Source of the DNA: an uncultured Bacteroidales bacterium
GTDB taxonomy: Bacteria > Bacteroidota > Bacteroidia > Bacteroidales > FEN-979
Length of the DNA: 11,977 nt
Direction: 5' to 3'
Assembly: GCA_903928285.1 (NCBI GenBank)
Contig: CAIYQH010000021.1
Location: 1 to 11,977, forward strand
Below, piece after piece: positions 6,031 to 11,977 of the stretch (the stretch's first letter is position 1; each line of letters begins with the position of its first letter). The translations under genes and the position numbers were made by a program. Below the pieces are notes generated by a model that saw only the letters and a list, made by a program, of their open reading frames with translations, made no database searches and was not told where the DNA came from.

Positions 6031-8229
6031 ATGGAACCAATCTATCTCGATTATAACGCCACCACCCCGATTGATCCGGCGGTTGTGGAAACCATCCGTC
6101 CATACCTGGAGCGATACTTTGGTAATCCCTCCAGTTTGCATAGTTATGGAATCCAGTCGAAAAATGCTGTTGAAACAGCACGCAGGCAGGTTGCCATGTT
6201 ATTGAATGCCCGGACCGATGAGATAATTTTCACCAGCGGCGGAACCGAATCGAATAATTTTGCCATCAAGGGAGCGGCAATGGCGCGCCGTGCAACGGGA
6301 AACCATATAATCACCTCCCGGATCGAACATCCGGCCGTTACAGAGGTTTGCCATTATCTTGAAAAAGAGGGTTTTGCAATTACATGGTTAGAGGTCGATG
6401 AGTTTGGCCTGGTCGATCCGAAGGAAGTTGAAAAGGCGATCAGGCCGCAAACGATTTTGATCTCGGTAATGCAAGCCAACAATGAAACCGGTACGATTCA
6501 GCCGGTAGAGGCGATTGGCAGGATCGCCCGTGAGCATGGCATCCTGTTTCATACCGATGCGGCACAATCGGTTGGAAAGATACCGGTTGATGTGGAGAAG
6601 ATGAATGCTGACCTGTTGTCGGTAGCCGGCCACAAACTATATGCCCCCAAAGGGGTCGGTGCGCTCTATATCCGCAGGGGAGTCCACCTGGAAAAGCTGA
6701 TCCACGGGGCCGATCATGAGGCCAACCAGCGCGCGGGAACCGAAAATGTGATGGAGATCGCAGGGCTGGGCAGGGCAGCCGAAATTGCGCAGCAGGAGCT
6801 GAGCCGGGGCTCTGTTTCAAAACTCAGCGAATTAAGGGACCTGTTGCATAACGGCATCCTTGCTGCAATTCCCACGGTCCGTCTGAACGGCCATCCCGGA
6901 TTAAGGTTGCCCAACACGCTGAGCCTGGGATTTGCCGGTGTTGAAGCGCCCCTGCTGCTTGCCGAAATGAAAGAGGTGGCCGCCTCAGCCGGTGCTGCCT
7001 GCCATGCCGACCATGTTGAAATCTCCCAGGTGCTTACGGCCATGCATGTTCCCTATGATTATGCCCTGGGTACGGTCAGGTTTTCGGTGGGCAGGATGAC
7101 CACGCAAGAAGAGGTTGAGAAGGCCATTCCCGCAATTGTCGCAGCCTGGCAGGCGCTGACAGGTACGGAGGTTAAAAACGAATTGCCGGACCATCAAAGT
7201 GAAATCCGTCTGACGGAATACACCCATGCGCTGGGATGTGCCTGCAAAATCAGACCTCAGCTGCTCGAAAAAATACTGACGGTGCTGCCGCAACTGACGA
7301 ATCCCTTCGTCCTGGTTGGGTTCCGCACTTCCGACGACGCGGCTGTATTCAGGATTGACGAAACGAGGGCTATTGTTCAAACCGTCGATTTTATCCCGCC
7401 GGTGGTGGATGATCCCTATATGTATGGCGCCATTGCTGCTGCAAATGCCTTAAGCGACGTTTATGCCATGGGGGCAAAACCACTCTTTGCCCTTAGTATC
7501 GTCGGTTTTCCCGACCGCAAACTACCCATGGAGGTATTACAACAGATACTAAAGGGTGCCAGTGATAAAGCCGCTGAAGCAGGTATCCAGATTATCGGTG
7601 GTCACAGCGTAGAGGATACCGAACCCAAGTTCGGCCTGGTGGTTACCGGTCTTATCCATCCGGAGAAAATCCTCCGGAATTCGACAGCCAGAGCGGGCGA
7701 CGCCCTGATCCTGACAAAGCCGCTCGGCACCGGGATCATCACAACGGCGATCAAACGGGGATTGGCCAATCCCGGGGTTGTTGCGAAGGTAATGAAGCTT
7801 ATGAGCGGACTGAATGACAAACCCGTTGATATTATGAACAGGTTTGCCGTGAACGCATGTACCGATGTAACAGGTTTTGGACTGTTGGGTCATCTGAAGG
7901 AGATGGTCGAGGGGGCTGGCCTGCATGCCGACCTGAGCATTCATGACGTGCCTGTGCTGGAGGAGGCCTGGGACTTTGCCGCAGCCGGCGCCATCCCGGG
8001 AGGAACAATGAACAACCTGGAGTTTGTGAAACCGGTTATGACCTGGAAAAAGGAAACCCCGGAACTGATGAAGTACATCCTGGCTGATGCGCAGACTTCC
8101 GGCGGATTGCTCATTTCACTCCCGCTGTCTGCGGCGGAAGAGATGTTGTTTCAGCTGCGGCAGGCAGGGGTTCCCCAGGCCGCCATTATTGGGAACCTGA
8201 GGGCAGGCGATCCGGGGATCAGTGCCTGA
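6031..8229 (+). CDS. selD: Cysteine desulfurase-selenophosphate synthetase (SelD) fusion
   Basis: One frame of 732 residues holds two complete enzymes. Residues 1-375 are a NifS/IscS-like PLP enzyme: H100, D176 and Q179 at the cofactor, Schiff-base lysine K202 in AGHKLYAPKGVG, and catalytic cysteine C324 in SAGAACHADHVEISQVL. A short linker (about 376-390) leads to SelD (391-732). SelD has ALGCACKI with C403, C405 and K406, matching E. coli C17, C19 and K20, then DDAAVF, GGHSVEDTEPKFGL and DVTGFGLLGHL. SelD makes selenophosphate from selenide and ATP; the desulfurase half could supply selenium from selenocysteine or bind it as persulfide/perselenide. The active-site residue is cysteine, not selenocysteine. 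The frame is open back to 5860, but the ATG at 6031 follows the mnmH stop by one base and starts the canonical MEPIYLDYNATTP, so it is the start. Confidence 0.95.
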   Translation: MEPIYLDYNATTPIDPAVVETIRPYLERYFGNPSSLHSYGIQSKNAVETARRQVAMLLNARTDEIIFTSGGTESNNFAIKGAAMARRATGNHIITSRIEHPAVTEVCHYLEKEGFAITWLEVDEFGLVDPKEVEKAIRPQTILISVMQANNETGTIQPVEAIGRIAREHGILFHTDAAQSVGKIPVDVEKMNADLLSVAGHKLYAPKGVGALYIRRGVHLEKLIHGADHEANQRAGTENVMEIAGLGRAAEIAQQELSRGSVSKLSELRDLLHNGILAAIPTVRLNGHPGLRLPNTLSLGFAGVEAPLLLAEMKEVAASAGAACHADHVEISQVLTAMHVPYDYALGTVRFSVGRMTTQEEVEKAIPAIVAAWQALTGTEVKNELPDHQSEIRLTEYTHALGCACKIRPQLLEKILTVLPQLTNPFVLVGFRTSDDAAVFRIDETRAIVQTVDFIPPVVDDPYMYGAIAAANALSDVYAMGAKPLFALSIVGFPDRKLPMEVLQQILKGASDKAAEAGIQIIGGHSVEDTEPKFGLVVTGLIHPEKILRNSTARAGDALILTKPLGTGIITTAIKRGLANPGVVAKVMKLMSGLNDKPVDIMNRFAVNACTDVTGFGLLGHLKEMVEGAGLHADLSIHDVPVLEEAWDFAAAGAIPGGTMNNLEFVKPVMTWKKETPELMKYILADAQTSGGLLISLPLSAAEEMLFQLRQAGVPQAAIIGNLRAGDPGISA

Positions 8230-10015
8230 GGTTTTCAAAAACTGCCCTGTCAAATATTTTCCCCACAGGGTAGAACCCTTTTTTCCCGTCAACAAAGGGC
8301 GACTTGTTATAGAACCAGTTGAGAATAATTTGAGGATTGTTGGCAAATGCGGTGTCGGCCGACTTCTTCTGATCAAATTCATTCTTCAGAGCCGGATCCC
8401 GGGCAAGCATTTCGGCTGCCATTTTTTCGATGACGTACGACTCTCCATATTCCTTTTGTTCGAAGGAGGCATCGAAAAATCCCCAGTAAACATAGGAACC
8501 GTTGCCTTTTGGCTCGAGGATATGCGGGATGATACGGCCAGCCGGCTGCATTACGCTGACCAGTACTGATCCGGCGGGAAAAGTCCGTGTCTCTTCGGTT
8601 TCATCAAAGTCGATATTGGTCATGGGATGGTGGCTCTCATAAGGAATAGCCTGCCATTTCGGATTTTTAAAATGGCAGACATTCACCTTGATGGTTACCT
8701 CTTCCGGTATTTCAGTCACCCTGATGCCATGAATCTTCAGCCGGTCGATTACTGCCTTCCATTCGCCCGGAATGATATAGGCATAAGGCAGTTTAACCGA
8801 TACTACCGGTTTGGCTGAAAAGAAATAGGGAATTTTGTAGGTGGCAGGCTTGTTGCTGTAAACGAACCAGTCGCCGCCACTCACCTTGCTTTTTATGGCA
8901 GTGTATTCAACACCGAGAAAATCGGTCATGGTGCTGTCAGTTTTGCTTGTTTCGAAATGGAGCGGGAAGGACTCCTTTAAAAACGCCTCGCTGCTGACAA
9001 AGTCGTCGGCTTTTCTGACGAGGGCATTCAGGGTTTTCGATTCCTTGTTCAGCAGTTCGATGGTTGTCAGCATACATTCGTAAGTAGCTTCCACGCGCTG
9101 TTTATAGGGTTTCAGCATATGGGTCTCGATCAGTAAACCGGGGCGGTTACGCAAGGCTGTATATCCCTGCGACAGCATGGGGGGCGCAACTTCGGTAATC
9201 AGACCGCTGCGGGGATCGTGCCAGTTGCGGTAATCGACGTATGGGAATATGGGATAGCCGCCACTCTTAAGGTGTTTCTGCATCTGGTCGATAAAAATGT
9301 CGCGGGTCCAGGCGGTTAATCCCGGATCCATATCGCCATAGATCTCCATAAGGTAAGTAAGAACATACTGGTAATCGGCGCCATCGGTGGTATGTGAATC
9401 AATGAAGAAGTCGGGCATCCATTTGTTGAACATCTGAAGCCAGGCCTGCATCTCCGGTGCGTCGGCCTTGAGGAAATCACGGTTCAGGTTAAGGTTGTTG
9501 GCCGTGGTGCGCCAGCCCATCTCTCTGGGGCCGTTCTGGTTAATGCGGTTATATGGGCCAAACCGTTCATGACCGTCGACATTGAAAATGGGGATAAACA
9601 AAACGGTAACATGGTCGAGTAATGCTGTTGGCTGGTTGGTGACGCCGGCGGCATGGATGGCCAGGTCGCGGATAAGCATCAGTCCGGCATCTTTGCCCTC
9701 GCATTCACCGGCATGAATACATGCTTCTACGAGCAGCACCGTCCGCCCTGCGGCATGAATGGCAGCGGGATCACTTAACCCATCCCTGTCGAGGATCAGC
9801 AGGGGGAGATCACGTCCCTGCGGGCTCCTCCCGAAACTGGTATAGGTGATCATCTTAGACCCATTGGCGAGTTTCCTGCAGTACTCGATTGTCTGCTGGT
9901 AACGGGGCGTTTCCAGTGTCGCCGATTTTTCATAAACTGTTTGCCAATCAGTAACCTGTGCCATGGCTGATGCCAATTCGCAGAACAAGGATAAGAGGAG
10001 GTAGAATCGTTTCAT
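8219..10015 (-). CDS. Secreted M14-family zinc carboxypeptidase
   Basis: This is a 598-residue exported metallopeptidase. Residues 1-19 form a signal peptide (MKRFYLLLSLFCELASAMA|Q) for export across the inner membrane. The M14 catalytic domain spans about 35-310. The zinc ligands are H101 and E104 in CIHAGECEGKDAG and H208 in FFIDSHTTDG. R179 (NLNLNRDF) fits the substrate-carboxylate region and E297 (GLLIETHML) fits the catalytic glutamate. A C-terminal extension of about 290 residues is probably a beta-rich accessory domain that I cannot name. All key residues are present, so it is likely active, but substrate (protein C-termini or peptidoglycan peptides) cannot be told from sequence. Its 3' end overlaps the SelD fusion by 11 bases tail-to-tail. 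A TAnnTTTG element lies upstream at 10037-10044. Confidence 0.92.
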   Translation of the reverse strand: MKRFYLLLSLFCELASAMAQVTDWQTVYEKSATLETPRYQQTIEYCRKLANGSKMITYTSFGRSPQGRDLPLLILDRDGLSDPAAIHAAGRTVLLVEACIHAGECEGKDAGLMLIRDLAIHAAGVTNQPTALLDHVTVLFIPIFNVDGHERFGPYNRINQNGPREMGWRTTANNLNLNRDFLKADAPEMQAWLQMFNKWMPDFFIDSHTTDGADYQYVLTYLMEIYGDMDPGLTAWTRDIFIDQMQKHLKSGGYPIFPYVDYRNWHDPRSGLITEVAPPMLSQGYTALRNRPGLLIETHMLKPYKQRVEATYECMLTTIELLNKESKTLNALVRKADDFVSSEAFLKESFPLHFETSKTDSTMTDFLGVEYTAIKSKVSGGDWFVYSNKPATYKIPYFFSAKPVVSVKLPYAYIIPGEWKAVIDRLKIHGIRVTEIPEEVTIKVNVCHFKNPKWQAIPYESHHPMTNIDFDETEETRTFPAGSVLVSVMQPAGRIIPHILEPKGNGSYVYWGFFDASFEQKEYGESYVIEKMAAEMLARDPALKNEFDQKKSADTAFANNPQIILNWFYNKSPFVDGKKGFYPVGKIFDRAVFENLRH

Positions 10016-10036
10016 ACTGAATTATTTCTGAGCCAT

Positions 10037-10044
10037 CAAACTTA
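10037..10044 (-). promoter_or_regulatory. Candidate -7 element for the M14 peptidase
   Basis: On the minus strand this reads TAAGTTTG, an exact TAnnTTTG. It is 21 bases upstream of the ATG at 10015, giving a leader of about 15 bases. No good -33 TTG is found at the expected distance, so support is partial. Confidence 0.4.
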
Positions 10045-10083
10045 CATAAAAAATCGGAGAATGGAGAAACTATTTAACCCTGT

Positions 10084-10117
10084 TTTGTTTCGTGTTACCA
10101 AATTATTTCTACCTTTG
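10084..10117 (+). promoter_or_regulatory. Candidate promoter of the TetR-TolC operon
   Basis: TTTG at 10084-10087 and TACCTTTG at 10110-10117 fit the Bacteroidota -33 and -7 elements. The 22-base spacing is slightly longer than usual. The start of transcription would be near 10124, at the left edge of the inverted repeat described next. Confidence 0.45.
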
Positions 10118-10123
10118 TTGCCG

Positions 10124-10149
10124 GTTGCAGGTAATTGGATACCTGCGAC
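10124..10149. promoter_or_regulatory. Inverted repeat, candidate TetR operator
   Basis: GTTGCAGGTA (10124-10133) and TACCTGCGAC (10140-10149) are inverted copies matching at nine of ten positions around the six-base spacer ATTGGA. The repeat begins six bases after the -7 element and ends 18 bases before the regulator's ATG. That is where an autoregulatory TetR dimer would block transcription. The repeat could also form a hairpin in the leader RNA. Confidence 0.5.
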
Positions 10150-10167
10150 GTTTCATAAATTTCAGGC

Positions 10168-10794
10168 ATGGATAAAGCATTGATTGACATTCTGGAGCGC
10201 GTCAGAGAGCTTTTTTATAAATATGGTGTACGCAGTGTTTCGGTAGATGATATCTGCCGGGATCTCGGAATGTCGAAGAAAAAACTCTACCAGTTTGTTT
10301 CCAGCAAGACAGAACTCGTAGGGAAACTTCTGGAATTGGAACGGCAGAACTTTGAGATCATCTTTGAACATAATAATTTCGCCGGGGTGAATGCTATCGA
10401 TATTCTGCTGATTGTCAGCCGTGAGCTGGGTGAACGTTTCCGTGATGTTAGTCCATCGATGACCTTTGATCTGAAGAAATACTACCCGGATATCTATCAC
10501 AAGCACGTAGATGACAGGATTGAGTTCATCTACCAGAAAATCCAGATAAATCTCCAGAAGGGAATAAGCCAGGGGATGTACCGTGATGACCTTAGTATTG
10601 AGCTGGTTGCCAGGTTGTATATGCGCAGGTTGATCGACCTTCATAATCCTGAATTTTTCCCGGCCGACAAATTCTCCTTTCAAACCCTCTTCGATGTGAT
10701 GTTCGACAATTTTATCAGGGGTATTGCAAATCCAGCAGGCATCGATTACTACGAAAAACAAAAACGCAAGGTTAACTTTAAAAAATTCAACTAA
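10168..10794 (+). CDS. TetR/AcrR-family transcriptional regulator
   Basis: This is a 208-residue DNA-binding repressor of the TetR type. The N-terminal three-helix domain (about 1-50) contains the helix-turn-helix VSVDDICRDLGMSKKKLYQF, followed by SSKTELVGKLL, which is typical of the family. The rest (about 55-190) is a helical ligand-binding and dimer domain with no recognisable ligand signature. The ATG at 10168 gives the usual short lead into helix 1. A TolC-type gene starts five bases after the stop, so the regulator probably controls an efflux operon that includes itself. An inverted repeat at 10124-10149 is a likely operator. The inducer is unknown. Confidence 0.93.
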   Translation: MDKALIDILERVRELFYKYGVRSVSVDDICRDLGMSKKKLYQFVSSKTELVGKLLELERQNFEIIFEHNNFAGVNAIDILLIVSRELGERFRDVSPSMTFDLKKYYPDIYHKHVDDRIEFIYQKIQINLQKGISQGMYRDDLSIELVARLYMRRLIDLHNPEFFPADKFSFQTLFDVMFDNFIRGIANPAGIDYYEKQKRKVNFKKFN

Positions 10795-10799
10795 TTACA

Positions 10800-11977
10800 A
10801 TGAGCTACCGTTTATATACTACACTGATTCTTTTAAGCCTAACATCCTGGCAATTCGTCCAGGCGCAGACTCCGGCTGCATCAGCAAAGGCAGAAGTTCT
10901 CTCCTTTTCACTCGAACAGGCACAAACTTACGCCTATGAAAACAATTACGATCTCAGGAATTCAACCACCGATGTAGAGATTGCCCGTAAAATGGTGAAA
11001 CAAAACACAGCGACCGGATTGCCGCAGATTAACGGGAACGTTGATTATACCGATTTTATCATGCAACCAACAACCATGATCCCTGGGGAGATTTTCCAGG
11101 GGCCTCCGGGCTCGTTTATCCCTGTTAAATTTGGCACCACTTACAATATGACACTCAAGGGAACGGTCTCCCAGTTGATTTACAGTGGCCAGTACATCGT
11201 GGGTCTGCAAACAGCCAAAGCATTTCTGGAAACCGCGAAACAGAAGAATGTAAAGGATAAAGTCGATATCCGCGACCAGGTAGCCGATGCTTATCTCAGG
11301 TTGCTCGTCGTCGACCAGGCTTTGCAAATACTCGATTCTACCTATGTAGTCGTGAGTAAACTGGTTATTGAAGCCCAGAAAAGCTATGAAAGCGGTTTGA
11401 TTGAAGATATCGACGTCGACCAGGCTGATCTTAACCGTATTAACCTGGAAGCCCAGGTAAAGGATACCCGCAATGCCCGGAATGTTGCCTATGCGGGGTT
11501 GAAGTTCCTGGTAGGATTAAAAGACCACCAGGAGCTGACAATGACGGATAACCTGCAGTACTTTCTCTCGCAGGTTGACAGGGATGCCTTGATAAATCAG
11601 CAATTTGACTACAGGAATAATATCGATTACACGCTCCTGAAAAAATCGGACTATCTAACCGTGATGCAGTATAAACTGGCAAAAACCGCCTATCATCCTG
11701 CCCTGAGCGGTTTTCTCAGCGCTTCCACTGCCGCACAGAGAAACCTCTGGGATTTTATGAATTCCCAAAAACCATGGGTCCCTTCGGTGATTTTCGGGGT
11801 TTCCCTTCAGGTTCCGATCTGGAGCAGCGGCAGCCGCAAATATTCGGTTGACCAAGCCCGCCTTAATGTCGAAAAAACAAAGGTTACCGATGAAAAAATG
11901 AGAGTTGCGCTTGAGCTCCAGGTTGAAACAGCCAAAAAGGATTTCAGCAATGCCTTTTTTGTTTACCAAAACAAACA
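10800..11977 (+). CDS. TolC-family outer-membrane efflux protein (truncated by window end)
   Basis: The frame opens at the ATG at 10800 and stays open to the window edge, giving 392 codons without a stop; complete family members are usually about 430-480 residues. The first 22 residues are a signal peptide (MSYRLYTTLILLSLTSWQFVQA, split here as MSYRLYTTLI and LLSLTSWQFVQA). The mature protein begins like other TolC homologues with FSLEQAQTYAYENNYDLRNS (35-54), the first coiled-coil helix. Further helical OEP stretches include IRDQVADAYLRLLVVDQALQ and SYESGLIEDIDVDQADLNRI, and the second repeat has FGVSLQVPIWSSGSRKY. TolC proteins form trimeric channels through the outer membrane and the periplasm for tripartite pumps. 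The gene follows the TetR gene by five bases; membrane-fusion and RND-pump genes would be expected just downstream. Confidence 0.93.
   Translation, partial: MSYRLYTTLILLSLTSWQFVQAQTPAASAKAEVLSFSLEQAQTYAYENNYDLRNSTTDVEIARKMVKQNTATGLPQINGNVDYTDFIMQPTTMIPGEIFQGPPGSFIPVKFGTTYNMTLKGTVSQLIYSGQYIVGLQTAKAFLETAKQKNVKDKVDIRDQVADAYLRLLVVDQALQILDSTYVVVSKLVIEAQKSYESGLIEDIDVDQADLNRINLEAQVKDTRNARNVAYAGLKFLVGLKDHQELTMTDNLQYFLSQVDRDALINQQFDYRNNIDYTLLKKSDYLTVMQYKLAKTAYHPALSGFLSASTAAQRNLWDFMNSQKPWVPSVIFGVSLQVPIWSSGSRKYSVDQARLNVEKTKVTDEKMRVALELQVETAKKDFSNAFFVYQNK

Noticed and set aside
7237..7252. Possible selenocysteine site in SelD, as some SelD proteins use TGA at this position
   Set aside because: The codons read TGT and TGC, so both residues of the GCAC motif are cysteine.
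10162..10761. A 199-codon minus-strand open frame opposite the TetR gene
   Set aside because: It mirrors the TetR coding sequence almost exactly and resembles no family; the TetR frame has a clear helix-turn-helix.

Overview
The window looks like chromosomal core sequence of a Bacteroidota bacterium, probably an environmental member near the Bacteroidales. The main reasons are the protein families, a long PurF-like amidotransferase of a type I associate with this phylum, and several upstream sequences that fit the Bacteroidota promoter element TAnnTTTG. No Shine-Dalgarno sequences stand out. GC content is moderate and I see no mobile element, CRISPR array, tRNA or rRNA. The window is almost fully coding; the largest gene-free gap is about 150 bases (10016-10167).

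Layout: greA and a HIT-family hydrolase form a tight plus-strand pair (45-925). They converge on two minus-strand genes: an extended amidophosphoribosyltransferase-like protein (991-2892) and a polytopic membrane protein with a C-terminal TPR tail (open frame 2927-4810, true start probably 4910). The 5' end of the membrane-protein gene is split by a one-base frame break at a nine-base homopolymer. From a shared intergenic region, a two-gene selenium operon runs on the plus strand (5001-8229): mnmH (tRNA 2-selenouridine synthase) and, one base later, a single gene fusing a cysteine desulfurase to selenophosphate synthetase (SelD). This overlaps tail-to-tail by 11 bases with a secreted M14 zinc carboxypeptidase on the minus strand (8219-10015). 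Beyond a divergent promoter region, a TetR-family regulator (10168-10794) is followed five bases later by a TolC-type outer-membrane protein that runs off the end of the window.

How the genes work together: the selenium operon is the most coherent unit. The desulfurase half could release selenium (or sulfur) from an amino acid and hand it to the attached SelD half. SelD makes selenophosphate, and MnmH uses that to convert 2-thiouridine to 2-selenouridine at the tRNA wobble position. The TetR-TolC pair looks like the start of an efflux operon whose membrane-fusion and pump genes would lie outside the window. A 26-base inverted repeat just upstream of the TetR start is a good candidate operator. 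The remaining genes are housekeeping or envelope functions.
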